The notes beneath the pieces are model-generated. The model was not told the origin of the DNA and searched no databases. It saw nothing but the letters and a program-made list of their open reading frames with translations. The translations under genes were made by a program, and so were the position numbers. 57,874 bases of DNA from G020350405 sp964513655 (lineage in GTDB: Bacteria; Planctomycetota; Phycisphaerae; Sedimentisphaerales; Anaerobacaceae), in contig CAZENQ010000011.1 in the NCBI GenBank assembly GCA_964513655.1, positions 1 to 57,874 on the forward strand. The letters run 5' to 3'. Shown piece after piece: positions 31,955 through 40,967 of this stretch. Each line of letters starts with the position of its first letter. Position 1 is the first letter of the stretch.

Positions 31955-33364
31955 TTAAGTTTGTTTTTCTTCTTCGATATCGGTTATGGTTGCGTCGAGA
32001 CCCATGAGGACGGTTTTTACGGCCGGGTCGTTGATAATCTCGTTTTTCTTTTGACTGCTGGTCTTCGGCCTGTCCGCACGTGGCTTAGGCCGGTCTTTCT
32101 CCTCCGTGGCTATTTCGGGCTTGCCTCGTTGCTCGTGGCTTTTTACCGGTGTGACTTGGCCTGGCTGTGCACCGCTGGTCGCTTTACTGCTTACGCTTGT
32201 CAGTTCTTTTTTTTTAACGGCAGGGGATGGGCCGCCCTTTAACTGCGAGAGAAGCTCATCTACATTCAAGAAATGCTCACTTAGGGTAAGCCGCAGCAGC
32301 GAGGCATCCAACAGCGCCCTCGGCGTGTCACTGTTTTTAATTCTCCATCCCAGTTTCTCCAGCGCGGTTATATTGTAAACCAGCGCAGCCGTATCAAACT
32401 TCTCGGCCAATTCGCCGGCCCGTTTTCGCTGTTCAGCAGTCAGGATCAGAAGCTCCGTCTCGGCACCGGCGGATTTTACGACCAGCAGGTCCCGCATATA
32501 ATCGATGAGTGCATCGGCAATCTGTGCCTCTGCCAGGCCGGTGCTGATTAAATCTTCCGTTGCCGCCAGCGTTCCGGCCGCGTCGCTGTCGCCGATTTTA
32601 GCTATGAGGTTACAGATTTTTTCGATGTTCGGGCAGCCGAGAAACTCTTCGAGCAGGCCGATGGTAAGCGGCTGAACGCCGGTACTTATAAGCCGGTCCA
32701 ACAGGCTCAGCCCGTCTCTCATCGAACCGTTCGCCATCCTCGCCAGAGACAAAATCAAATCGTCTTCACATTTTATTTTTTCCTGCTGGAGTATCCTTTT
32801 TAGCTGCTCGGCGATGAGCCTTGGGCTTATATTGGTAAAGTCAAATCTCTGGCACCTTGACTGAACGGTGGGTATTACCTTGTTCGGCTCGGTGGTTGCG
32901 AAAATGAACTTAACGTGCGAAGGCGGTTCTTCGAGTATCTTCAAAAGTGCATTAAACGCAGAAGTGCTTAGCATGTGTACTTCATCTATGATGTAAATCT
33001 TGAACCTGCAGCGCGCCGGCCGGTAAATTGCGTTCTCGCGGAGTCTGCGGACCTCGTCGACACTGTTGTTCGACGCGCCGTCAATCTCGATAACGTCGAT
33101 ATCCTCGCCGACATTTATCGCAACGCAACTGTCGCACTTGCAGCACGGCTGAATTGTAGGGGCATCGACGGAAAGACAATTAAGGGCTTTGGCCAGTATC
33201 CGCGCCATGGTGGTCTTGCCGACGCCACGAGTGCCGGCGAACAGATATGCGTGTGCGACCTTGTCGGTCTTTATGGCATTTGTGAGTGTTTGTGAGATGG
33301 GGTCCTGGCCGATGACCTCATCGAACGTCTGCGACCGGTATTTTCTTGCTAAAACGGTATACAT
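31955..33364 (-). CDS. dnaX: DNA polymerase III subunit gamma/tau
   Basis: 469 residues from ATG 33364 (MYTVLARKYRSQTFDEVIGQ). The open frame continues upstream to 33406 but would run into the SRP RNA. AAA+ motifs: Walker A GTRGVGKT (44-51), a zinc module CCKCDSC (74-80), Walker B IYIIDEVHM (about 124-132), sensor 1 FIFATTEPNK. Domain III follows, then a Lys/Pro/Ser-rich linker (about 390-455) where tau would be extended; no strong frameshift signal is seen. It is the ATPase of the clamp loader. There is no good ribosome site between the SRP RNA's T-run and the ATG, so translation may rely on readthrough transcripts or a weak site. Confidence 0.95.
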   Translation of the reverse strand: MYTVLARKYRSQTFDEVIGQDPISQTLTNAIKTDKVAHAYLFAGTRGVGKTTMARILAKALNCLSVDAPTIQPCCKCDSCVAINVGEDIDVIEIDGASNNSVDEVRRLRENAIYRPARCRFKIYIIDEVHMLSTSAFNALLKILEEPPSHVKFIFATTEPNKVIPTVQSRCQRFDFTNISPRLIAEQLKRILQQEKIKCEDDLILSLARMANGSMRDGLSLLDRLISTGVQPLTIGLLEEFLGCPNIEKICNLIAKIGDSDAAGTLAATEDLISTGLAEAQIADALIDYMRDLLVVKSAGAETELLILTAEQRKRAGELAEKFDTAALVYNITALEKLGWRIKNSDTPRALLDASLLRLTLSEHFLNVDELLSQLKGGPSPAVKKKELTSVSSKATSGAQPGQVTPVKSHEQRGKPEIATEEKDRPKPRADRPKTSSQKKNEIINDPAVKTVLMGLDATITDIEEEKQT

Positions 33365-33368
33365 CTTC

Positions 33369-33480
33369 AAAAAAAGGTCGGCCGGGTTTATCCACGGCAC
33401 AGCCAAGCAACACGCTTATGGCTGCTCGGTTCCCCGCCTGACCAGGTTCACGGGCTCGGCTTGCATGGGACCCGGCCGCT
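33369..33480 (-). ncRNA. ffs: Small bacterial signal recognition particle RNA (4.5S)
   Basis: On the minus strand the domain IV core GGTCAGGCGGGGAACCGAGCAGCC appears (about 33422-33444, written here in two parts: GGTCAGGCGGGGAACC then GAGCAGCC). This is the Ffh-binding motif with its GNRA-type tetraloop. The two ends pair as GGCCGGGT with ACCCGGCC to close a roughly 100-nt hairpin, and a run of seven T residues (33369-33375) follows the 3' strand as in an intrinsic terminator. It binds Ffh and guides membrane-protein targeting. It lies directly upstream of dnaX on the same strand, an arrangement also known in Bacillus. Confidence 0.9.
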
Positions 33481-33581
33481 AATATCAACACTCACGTGTG
33501 CCAATTTCGGGCTCTCTGGGCACTTATCCCGGACAATAATATAACGGGCCACATAATAATTTTCCATAGAAACATTTTAAA

Positions 33582-33610
33582 TTGACAATTTTCGCCTTGT
33601 GGGCTACATT
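33582..33610 (+). promoter_or_regulatory. Promoter of the ferredoxin gene
   Basis: TTGACA (33582-33587), 17 nt, TACATT (33605-33610), about 65 nt before the ferredoxin ATG. Confidence 0.65.
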
Positions 33611-33674
33611 GCCGGCTGCAAATTCAGTAAAATAAACGGAACGCATTGGGTAACAAATTGCGAGGCGATTTATT

Positions 33675-33857
33675 ATGAAAGTCAGAGTTGAAGATACCTG
33701 TACCGCCTGCGAATTATGCGTAGATACGTGCCCTGAGGTTTTTGAGATGGGCGACCAGCAAGCGCAGGTCCTCGTCGACGAAGTGCCCGCCGAATTCAAA
33801 GACGCCGTCCAACAGGCCGTTGACGAATGCCCCGTCGAAGCTATCATCGTCGAGTAA
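33675..33857 (+). CDS. Small single-cluster ferredoxin
   Basis: 60 residues: MKVRVEDTCTACELCVDTCPEVFEMGD and a late ..VDECPVEAIIVE. The cysteine pattern C-xx-C-xx-C-xxx-C-P near residues 9-19, with a single late Cys near 52, matches the one-cluster [4Fe-4S] ferredoxins of the Thermotoga/Desulfovibrio type, where the late cysteine takes part in a disulfide or a second cluster. It is acidic and soluble, an electron carrier for anaerobic redox enzymes. It has its own promoter, and its stop converges with proC 1 bp further on. Confidence 0.9.
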   Translation: MKVRVEDTCTACELCVDTCPEVFEMGDQQAQVLVDEVPAEFKDAVQQAVDECPVEAIIVE

Positions 33858-33858
33858 A

Positions 33859-34668
33859 TCAGCCTGAAAGCTGCCTGCTTCTGTCGCAGGCTGCCGTTAG
33901 AGCGTCTGTTATCAGCCGGCTGAAATCCTTTGCGGCGAAAACCTTGAGCGCCGCCTCGGTTGTCCCACCGGGCGAAGTGACCTTTTGGCGAAGCTGGGCA
34001 GGCGTCTCACCCTGTTTGTCCCTTTCGGCCGCGAGTAGGGCAGCGCCCTTGGCGGTCTGTAGAACCAAGTCTTTGGCCACATCGTCGGGCAGCCCCAGTT
34101 CGGCGGCTGCTTTTGTCATCTCCTCCATTAAAAGAAAATAGTAAGCAGGCCCGCTCCCGCTTACCGCGGTAACGGCATCAATCAGTGATTCATCATCGAC
34201 GGTCACAGCTCTTCCGACCGATGAGAAGATTTTCTCTGCTTTGCTTAGCGTCGGTTTTGCTTTTTCGTTGGCGAACAGCGCACTGGCACCTTCGCCAATC
34301 AGGGCGGGTGTATTTGGCATAACGCGAACGATTGGCACCTCACCCAGGACAGCGGAGATATTGGAGACCTTTATCCCCGCCGCGATGGAAATAATAAGGG
34401 TCTCAGCCCTGACAGCGTCCTTTATACTTTCGAGGGCTTCGACCATGTTCTGGGGCTTGACGCTCAGGACAAGAATATTGACCTTGTCCGCCAAATCGCT
34501 GTTACCGTCGGTCGCTGCAACGCCGTACTCTTTCGTCAGGAACTCAAGCCGCTCGGCCCTGATATCACTTATAAAAATATCTTGCGGATTGCATAGACCC
34601 CCACTTATTATCCCCTTTATCAGGGCTTCCGCCATGTTACCGCTGCCGAGAAAGCCAATCGTGTCCAC
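33859..34668 (-). CDS. proC: Pyrroline-5-carboxylate reductase
   Basis: 269 residues from GTG 34668, chosen because AAGGAG (34675-34680) sits 6 nt upstream and the protein then starts VDTIGFLGSGNMAEALIKG, the NADPH-binding GxGxxA loop. A longer open frame to 34788 adds a membrane-like stretch not found in the family. VSGSGPAYYFLLMEEMTKAAAELGLP is the family signature, and TSPGGTTEAALKVF lines the substrate site. It makes proline from P5C with NAD(P)H. Alone on its strand, convergent with the ferredoxin. Confidence 0.95.
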   Translation of the reverse strand: MDTIGFLGSGNMAEALIKGIISGGLCNPQDIFISDIRAERLEFLTKEYGVAATDGNSDLADKVNILVLSVKPQNMVEALESIKDAVRAETLIISIAAGIKVSNISAVLGEVPIVRVMPNTPALIGEGASALFANEKAKPTLSKAEKIFSSVGRAVTVDDESLIDAVTAVSGSGPAYYFLLMEEMTKAAAELGLPDDVAKDLVLQTAKGAALLAAERDKQGETPAQLRQKVTSPGGTTEAALKVFAAKDFSRLITDALTAACDRSRQLSG

Positions 34669-34757
34669 TTGTTTCTCCTTGTTAAAACTGATCTGATAAT
34701 TATAATTTGAGCGATAGTTTCTCCGCGTAAATATAAAACCAATTGGAGCAGATAGCA

Positions 34758-35261
34758 ATGCAAAAACAAGTCGAATACCAGCAAGCAATCAAAACCAAGT
34801 ACCCCGAGCAGGTGGTAATCGCCATCGCCAGGGACAAAGACGGCAAGGCCAACCCGATTACGTTAGGCTGGACAATGATTGTGTCGGGCAAACCCGCTAT
34901 GATGGCAATAGCGGTTGCAAGCACCCATTATTCAATAGAAGCCGTCAGGCACTCAAAGTCCTTTACCATCAGTTTTCCATCTTCGGATATGGCCGATGCC
35001 GCTCTTTTCTTCGGCTCAAGGTCCGGGCGGAACGTCGACAAACTCGACGAGTTTGACTGCGCAACCGAACCGGCCAAGACAATTGAGTCAGTCCTGCTGA
35101 CGGATGCGGTGGCGAACTTCGAATGTGAGCTTGAATCGCAGACCGAAGCCGGAGACCACATAATCTTCGTCGGCAAAATAGTCGCCTCCCATATCAACAC
35201 CGAGCCGAAGAAACGACTGTACACCATCGGCCCGGGACACAAATTGGGTAGCGTACGATAG
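34758..35261 (+). CDS. Flavin reductase-like FMN-binding protein
   Basis: 167 residues from ATG 34758 (a TTG at 34743 would add five). It is the split-barrel flavin-reductase/FlaRed fold: VVIAIARDKDGKANPITLGWTMIVSGKPAMMAIAVA, then HYSIEAVRHSKSFTISFPSSDMADAALFFGSRSGRNVDKL, and late DHIIFVGKIVASHINTEP. It should bind FMN and reduce it or donate electrons; the partner is unknown. The upstream region lacks a strong -35. It converges with the sigma-factor gene 17 bp further on. Confidence 0.85.
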   Translation: MQKQVEYQQAIKTKYPEQVVIAIARDKDGKANPITLGWTMIVSGKPAMMAIAVASTHYSIEAVRHSKSFTISFPSSDMADAALFFGSRSGRNVDKLDEFDCATEPAKTIESVLLTDAVANFECELESQTEAGDHIIFVGKIVASHINTEPKKRLYTIGPGHKLGSVR

Positions 35262-35278
35262 CCAAGGTCGAAGTTGCA

Positions 35279-36973
35279 TTAGCCGGTAAGCAGTTCGAAT
35301 TCTTCGATGCTCAGGGAGTGTCTTAATTTTTGCAGGGCGATAAGTTCCAGCTGGCGTACCCTCTCTTTTGTCAAATCAAGGTCTTGGCCAATTTGCTGCA
35401 GGGTCTTTTTCTTCTTTTTTACAGGTGGGCCGACCAGGCCGAAGTGGTTTAAGATTATATACTGCTCGCGTTCATCGAGTTCCTCCCTGATGACCTGAAC
35501 TAGGCTTTGGCGTGCCCGTTCGATAGTTCCGAGGTCCGTGGCTTTTAGTACTTTCATATAACGCTGGACATCTCCCAATGCACCCACCTTTTCTCGAGTG
35601 AGTTCGGTTGTCTTTCCAGAGACTTTTGCGTACTCTTTAGCTATTCCTAATGAAGCAAGTCTGCTGAACCGAATGCCCTTCGCGTAGTCGAATTCTTCAA
35701 CAGCTTTGATTAGCGCGAAATTACCTTTGCTCACTAACTCTAAAAAACTTGACTCACTTGTACCATGTTTGCCGGCAATGCTGACGACGAGTCGCAGGTT
35801 TGCCTCAATTATCATTTTTTTGATTGCCTCGGCCTCTGCCAAACAGCTTTCTATTTTGGTCAGTCGAGCGCTGCGGACATGGCCCGGTTTTATCCCCGCT
35901 CTGTTTATACAAGCCAGATATTTCAGGTAGTTGTATCTGCGGAACAGCTCAACCTCGCGCTGCCTGTTGAGCACAGGGGCGTCTCTTAGTGCGTCCAAAT
36001 ACTGCGGGAGAAGAGAAACATTAGCTAAGTCGAAGGGCTCAATCGGTTTTCGGGAGACGGGCTTTTGGTCGCCGATTGGCTTTGCTAAGATCTTCTGCTC
36101 GGCGTCTTCCTCAAGGAATTCATCGCTGTCGACGAATGCGACCTTTTTGGCCATTAGTGCCCTTGCTCTTCGCCGATTTATAATCCGATATATGGAGCTT
36201 TTGCTGCGCCCGAATCGCTTCATCAATTCTTCGATGTCACAGCCTTGTTTGAACAGCTTGTAAAGCTCAGCCGCTGCCGTCTGGCTGATTACGCCGGGCG
36301 GCTCGTTGGAGATACGCTTATCGTGGTGCTTCTTTTCATAGCTTAGCAGAGTGTATCTGATTGTCTCGTGTGCTCTGCCGGTTTTAGCTGCTACTCGTTC
36401 GATGATCTGATAGCGGCTCAGCGGGGTCCTGGCCGCAAGGGCCTTTGCCTGCCTTATAATCTGCTGCTTTTCTTTTTTGGTCAGGGGTTTGAAACTCTTG
36501 GCTTTGGTCGCGAGAGAAGGGTTTTCATGGAGGAATTCATCAACGGCAGACTGCAAAAACCCAAATCGTTTCTTGCCGTCATCGAAAATAAATTTTCGCG
36601 CGAGCAGACCCCGTTTTCGCCAGCGCCCGATTGTTTTTGTCGAGACGCCGAGGACCTCCGCGAGCTCTTCGATGGTATAAACCTTCTGATTTTGCTCGGT
36701 GACGGGCCGGGCAACCTGCCCGCTCAGCTTGGCGATGAATACGTGCAGGTCCTCTGCGAGCTCATCGCCCTTTATGGGCTCCAGTTCCGGCAGTTCCCGC
36801 GGGTGAAAGCCCGTGATTCGGAAACAGACGAACTCAAAGGGGTATGCCTTGTCTTTTTCGATAGTCGCAAAGAGCTTTTCAGCGGCCTCAAGCTGTTTTC
36901 GACGCTGTTTTGGGGGGGTAAAACGCAGCTGCATCAGCAATTGCGTCAGGTTTCGGTCTTTTATCTGCCGCAT
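35279..36973 (-). CDS. Sigma-70-family factor with three N-terminal HTH domains
   Basis: 564 residues from ATG 36973, which has GAGG nine bases upstream; the frame also allows GTG 37009. A MerR/excisionase-like HTH is at about 97-153 (VYTIEELAEVLGVSTKTIGRWRKRG). A second HTH is at about 187-213 (SRYQIIERVAAKTGRAHETIRYT) and a third, Hin/homeodomain-like, at about 238-271 (LFKQGCDIEELMKRFGRSKSSIY). Sigma region 2 follows (about 338-448: NLRLVVSIAGKHG.., LELVSKGNFALIKAVEEFDYAKGIRFS) and region 4 is at 498-558 (LQQIGQDLDLTKERVRQLE). The -10-recognition segment reads FSRLASLGIAKEY instead of the usual FSTYATWWIRQAI, so its promoter preference probably differs. Region 3 looks short. It is likely a group-specific alternative sigma factor of Phycisphaerae. 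Confidence 0.82.
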   Translation of the reverse strand: MRQIKDRNLTQLLMQLRFTPPKQRRKQLEAAEKLFATIEKDKAYPFEFVCFRITGFHPRELPELEPIKGDELAEDLHVFIAKLSGQVARPVTEQNQKVYTIEELAEVLGVSTKTIGRWRKRGLLARKFIFDDGKKRFGFLQSAVDEFLHENPSLATKAKSFKPLTKKEKQQIIRQAKALAARTPLSRYQIIERVAAKTGRAHETIRYTLLSYEKKHHDKRISNEPPGVISQTAAAELYKLFKQGCDIEELMKRFGRSKSSIYRIINRRRARALMAKKVAFVDSDEFLEEDAEQKILAKPIGDQKPVSRKPIEPFDLANVSLLPQYLDALRDAPVLNRQREVELFRRYNYLKYLACINRAGIKPGHVRSARLTKIESCLAEAEAIKKMIIEANLRLVVSIAGKHGTSESSFLELVSKGNFALIKAVEEFDYAKGIRFSRLASLGIAKEYAKVSGKTTELTREKVGALGDVQRYMKVLKATDLGTIERARQSLVQVIREELDEREQYIILNHFGLVGPPVKKKKKTLQQIGQDLDLTKERVRQLELIALQKLRHSLSIEEFELLTG

Positions 36974-37068
36974 AGGGACGTGCCTCAATCCGTCCGGTTT
37001 ATATAACACTGGGTTTAATCGCTATATTTTCCCACATAACCAAGTGTCCATTTTACCAAAGTTGGGCA

Positions 37069-37102
37069 TAAAAAAACAGCCCCGATTACAAAATCGAGGC
37101 TG
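37069..37102 (-). terminator. Terminator of the corrinoid-protein gene
   Basis: CAGCC.CGAT (37077-37085) pairs with ATCG.GGCTG (37093-37102); on the minus strand the stem is followed by six T residues (the A-run at 37071-37076). A T-rich stretch also follows on the plus strand, so it may act both ways. It lies 38 bp beyond the stop at 37141. Confidence 0.7.
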
Positions 37103-37140
37103 GTTTTTGTTTTTTCCTGGCCTTTAAGCGTGGGGGGCAT

Positions 37141-37767
37141 TTATGCCACAAGGCTTTTGGCCACGTCAACAGCAGAGGCGGCATCGGCGGCGTAGCCATC
37201 GGCGCCAATCTTGTCAGCGTAGCCCTGTGTTACCGGCGCACCGCCAATAATCACCTTGACCGAAATGCCGGCCTCCTTTAAGGTCTTTATCGTCTTTTCC
37301 ATAGAAGGCATGGTTGTAGTCAACAGCGCGCTAATACCAACCAACTGGGTGTCCGTATCCCTGGCCTGCTCGACGAATTTGTCGGGCGAGATATCAACGC
37401 CGAGGTCGATGACCTCAAAGCCAGCGCCCTTGAGCATCATCGCCACCAGGTTTTTGCCGATATCGTGCAGGTCGCCCTGGGCGGTCCCTATGATGAGCTT
37501 ACCGATAGGCTTGACGCCAGCCTTGACCAGCTCCGGCTCAAGGATTTCCATCGATGATTTCATCGCGCGGGCCGCGATAAGCACCTCCGGTATATAAACC
37601 TCGTTCTTCTTGAAACGCTCGCCTACAACGTCCATACCCGCAATTAGTCCCTCCTCAAGGACGCTCTTGGCTGCTGTGCCCTCATCAAGCGCTGCTTTGG
37701 TAATTTCCACCGCAGTATTTTGGTCACCCTTTATAATCGCATCTGCCAATGCCTTCAAATCTGCCAT
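37141..37767 (-). CDS. Corrinoid (B12-binding) methyl-carrier protein, MtaC/MtbC-like
   Basis: 208 residues. An N-terminal four-helix cap (MADLKALADAIIKGDQNTAVEITKAALDEG) is followed by the Rossmann B12 domain. The cobalt-ligating motif is DLHDIG (Asp99-His101-Gly104), with later VIDLGVDISPDKFVE, GISALLTTTMPSMEKTI and IIGGAPVTQGYADKIGADGYA. It carries a methyl group on its cobalt between a substrate-specific methyltransferase and a UroD-like or MetH-like acceptor enzyme. No substrate methyltransferase (MtaB/MttB) is next to it; the UroD-like protein at 29924 is the nearest candidate partner. Confidence 0.92.
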   Translation of the reverse strand: MADLKALADAIIKGDQNTAVEITKAALDEGTAAKSVLEEGLIAGMDVVGERFKKNEVYIPEVLIAARAMKSSMEILEPELVKAGVKPIGKLIIGTAQGDLHDIGKNLVAMMLKGAGFEVIDLGVDISPDKFVEQARDTDTQLVGISALLTTTMPSMEKTIKTLKEAGISVKVIIGGAPVTQGYADKIGADGYAADAASAVDVAKSLVA

Positions 37768-37994
37768 CTCTATTTACCATTTACCTCTACAAATATTAAC
37801 TAACCTGCTCACTTTCATTTCTTCGAAAACCAAAGACGACATTAAACATTATTCCAAAGCCGAAAACAAGCCTTAAATCAAACTTTTTAACCGTAGTTGC
37901 GTTTTTTGCGAAATAACACAACAAAAAGCGACGTAAGTCAGAGTTCGCCACACCCCTTGTCTGAGATACAGCATACCCTACACCATCCACCTTA

Positions 37995-40538
37995 TCAAAG
38001 GTAAGGATACGTTTCGGTGCTTTCTTTATCCATCTCTTTTTTCTCGTCTTTGGTAATTGAAGGTATAAACGGCTCAGGTGTGCAGGGCGGCTCGGCCTCG
38101 ATAACTACCTCTGCTGATTGCAGTCCCTGAGCTTCAGCTTTTAATTTAATCGGCCCGGCCTCGAAGCCGGACTGGATAAAGACCATTGCTAGGCCGCTGA
38201 AGGCCGGGAATGTCGTGCAGCTCTCCCCAACCGGGCAGGCCGGGTCGCCGTTGCATAGGCCGATGATTTTGCCATTGTCGCTTACGGTCAAGGTTATCTC
38301 ATCATTCGCGGTCGGCACAAACCGCCCTTTCTCGTCAACAATCTTCACTGTCACTAATGAAACATCACGGTTGTCCGCCTTTATTTTAGTTCGATCGGCT
38401 TTGAGGACAATTGCTGCCGCCTGACCTGTTGTATCCTGCCTGTCGGTGGCGACCAGCCAGTCGCCATTGTATCCTCGGGCCTCAATATAGCCGGGCTCGT
38501 ATTTGACTTTCCATTCAAGATGAGAATTTCGAGGCATTTTCTTTCTGCCGAGGCTGCTTCCGTTCACAATCAGCTCGACTTCTTCGCAGTTGCTATAACA
38601 CCATACGCGGATTTCTTGGCCTTCTTTGCCCTGCCAGTTCCAGTGCGGGAAGAGATGCACTACAACCTCATCCGTCCACCAGCTCTTAAAGTAATAGAAG
38701 GGGTCTTTCTCAAAGCCGCACCGGTCAACGATTCCCCACTGGGTATGCTGTATTGGCCAGACCTCTTCGCTTGGGATATGGCCGCAATCATCCTCCCAGG
38801 TCAAGGGTTCACCCGCATAGTCAAACCCCGTCCAGATAAACGTGCCCGCCATCCACGGCCGCTCTGCGCACCATGTCCACATCTTCTCCGCGGTATTGCC
38901 CCAGCAGGCGGGGTTCTCATCGTAGCCGGTTAATCTGCCATCTTCGTCCGGCTCATAGACGCCGCGAGCAGTCGAATGGCAGCAGGCCTCTGTGAGTATG
39001 TAAGGCCTGTCGGGGTATTTTTCGTGAAGGTCGTCTAAGTAATCCTTGAGGTAGTTGCAGCCCTGCACATCCAGCACCCTGCTTGTCTCGGTGTCCAGGC
39101 CCTCACCGGTCAGTGCCATTGTTACGGGTCGGGTCGGGTCGAGTTTTCTCGCGAGCCGCTTCATGCTCTTTATAATTCGCGCGCCGATTTTGCTTTTCTG
39201 AATGTTTTTCTCTTCGTTGGCCAGCGACCACAGGATTATGCTCGGGTGGTTGCGGTCGCGCTGAATCATAGTGCCAAGTTGCTCCATCCGCTCCTTTGTG
39301 TTGCCCGGTGCGCGTGTCTCGTCTATCACCAGCATCCCTAATCGGTCGGCCGCATCCAGTGCCTCCGGCGCCACCCAGTTGTGAGCACAGCGAAATGCGT
39401 TCGCCCCCATCTCTTTCATTTTTTTGATGCGAAAATCATGTATCCGGTCGGGGATTGCCACACCAACTCCGCCATGGTCCTGATGGAGACATACACCATT
39501 TAGCCTTACATTCTCGCCGTTCAGGAAAAAACCTCTTTCCGAGTCAAACCGGAAAGTCCGTATACCAAAGCTTGTTTCGTACATATCCGTTACCTTGCCC
39601 TGTTCCTTGACGGTAGTTAGCAGCCTGTACAGATATGGTGACTCGACCGACCACAGCTTGGCGTCTCTGACCTTGACTTTCTGCGTAATCTCCTCGTTTG
39701 ACCAGGCCTTGATTGTCTCTCTGGACTTGACCGTAGCGACCGTTTCGCCCTCGGCATCAACTATCGTTGCTATTAGTTCGCAACGCTTGTCCTCGTCTTG
39801 CTCGTTGGCGACATTAGTCCTGATAGTAACACCGGCTTTGTTGGATTTACCTAATTTCACGTTCGAGCTTACATATGTCCCCCATTGTACAACGTGCAGC
39901 GGCTGTGTCTTTACCAGCCAGACGTGTCGGTATATACCCGCGCCCTCATAGGACCACAGCTCGACGCCGCTGGCGTTGACCCGAACCACGAGCACATTAG
40001 TGCCGCCGTAGTTGACATAATCGGTGATGTCAACGCCGAAGCTTGTATAACCACTGAGGTGCTGAGCAAGTGAATGTCCGTTCAGCCATACTCTGCTGTC
40101 ACGGTATATACCATCGAACTCTAATGACAGTCTTTTACCCAAATCACTTTCAGGTATCTCAAAGGTCTTGCGATACCAGCCGATGGAATTTTGTGGATAT
40201 TTGGGTCCTATCGGTCTATAAGCGTGCAGTTCGTCCGCATTTTTGTCCGGCCCAAACACTGCCAGCCAATCGTGCGGCAGGTCAACATTTTGCCAGTTGC
40301 TGTCCTCGAAATCGGTCCCGTACGGTCCATCGGTTGCACCGGACTTGGAGAGGTTCTCAAAGTAACCAAAGTCTTTTTCCATATCGTAAAGATGGCCCAG
40401 GTGGAACTTCCAGCCGAAGTCCATCGACAACCGTTCTCTTACCGCCCCGCCGGCCGCAACCGTCCCTTCCGGTATAACCGCACAGCCCGCCATCAAAACA
40501 ACGGCCGAAACCACCACTATATTTACTGTTTGCTTCAT
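37995..40538 (-). CDS. Glycoside hydrolase family 2 lipoprotein (beta-galactosidase-like)
   Basis: 847 residues with a lipoprotein signal (VVVSAVVLMAGCA, Cys19). A sugar-binding jelly-roll with FEDSNWQNVDLPHDW and an immunoglobulin-like domain precede the TIM barrel. The barrel has GVCLHQDHGGVG, the acid/base ILWSLANEE (Glu442) and the nucleophile in RPYILTEACCH (Glu517). The C-terminal 250 residues look like the DUF4982 and invasin/Big-type beta domains of Bacteroidetes GH2 enzymes. It should cleave terminal beta-galactose or a related residue from polysaccharide outside the cell. No other polysaccharide-utilization genes are beside it. Confidence 0.9.
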   Translation of the reverse strand: MKQTVNIVVVSAVVLMAGCAVIPEGTVAAGGAVRERLSMDFGWKFHLGHLYDMEKDFGYFENLSKSGATDGPYGTDFEDSNWQNVDLPHDWLAVFGPDKNADELHAYRPIGPKYPQNSIGWYRKTFEIPESDLGKRLSLEFDGIYRDSRVWLNGHSLAQHLSGYTSFGVDITDYVNYGGTNVLVVRVNASGVELWSYEGAGIYRHVWLVKTQPLHVVQWGTYVSSNVKLGKSNKAGVTIRTNVANEQDEDKRCELIATIVDAEGETVATVKSRETIKAWSNEEITQKVKVRDAKLWSVESPYLYRLLTTVKEQGKVTDMYETSFGIRTFRFDSERGFFLNGENVRLNGVCLHQDHGGVGVAIPDRIHDFRIKKMKEMGANAFRCAHNWVAPEALDAADRLGMLVIDETRAPGNTKERMEQLGTMIQRDRNHPSIILWSLANEEKNIQKSKIGARIIKSMKRLARKLDPTRPVTMALTGEGLDTETSRVLDVQGCNYLKDYLDDLHEKYPDRPYILTEACCHSTARGVYEPDEDGRLTGYDENPACWGNTAEKMWTWCAERPWMAGTFIWTGFDYAGEPLTWEDDCGHIPSEEVWPIQHTQWGIVDRCGFEKDPFYYFKSWWTDEVVVHLFPHWNWQGKEGQEIRVWCYSNCEEVELIVNGSSLGRKKMPRNSHLEWKVKYEPGYIEARGYNGDWLVATDRQDTTGQAAAIVLKADRTKIKADNRDVSLVTVKIVDEKGRFVPTANDEITLTVSDNGKIIGLCNGDPACPVGESCTTFPAFSGLAMVFIQSGFEAGPIKLKAEAQGLQSAEVVIEAEPPCTPEPFIPSITKDEKKEMDKESTETYPYL

Positions 40539-40967
40539 TTTACTGTCCCTTCTGAAAAACTAAGATACCGCTAAAGATTCAAACCAATTCAACACAAGTT
40601 CCTTAAATAATTGAATAAGGGAAATTGTTTGTTCTACCAAAAGAACTTTACCCGGAGCATTTTACGTGATTTGTCCTGATATGTAAACAGATATGGCCTG
40701 GGCAAGTTACATATGCGCACACTGGATCCTACAGGTCTGATATAACCTTATAAACCGGCAAATTATCGGATGCAGCAGTCAAAGCACAAATCTAATTTGG
40801 CTCTAATGCGATTATTTCTTATATTTTATATGCATAAGGTAATTAAAACAGCCTGATTGAGCCGAACAATAAAGTGATGGTCTGATAAGACCGATAGTTA
40901 AGGCATGGGGCCGGACTGTAGAGATGAGATACTGCGTTAAATTAGGTTGATAGTGGCTGGGTCAGTT
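40539..40967. other. Non-coding spacer between the divergent GH2 and amidase-like genes
   Basis: 429 bp, AT-rich, with no gene. A small hairpin GGTCT-GATA-AGACC is at 40879-40892. There are several AT-rich -10-like hexamers, but I could not settle on a clear promoter for either flanking gene. Confidence 0.4.

Noticed and set aside
31955..32240. Programmed frameshift in dnaX producing gamma
   Set aside because: No slippery A-run with a stem or Shine-Dalgarno-like stimulator is visible at the domain III boundary.
33365..33406. Upstream extension of dnaX
   Set aside because: It would translate part of the SRP RNA; the family begins at MYTVLARKYR.
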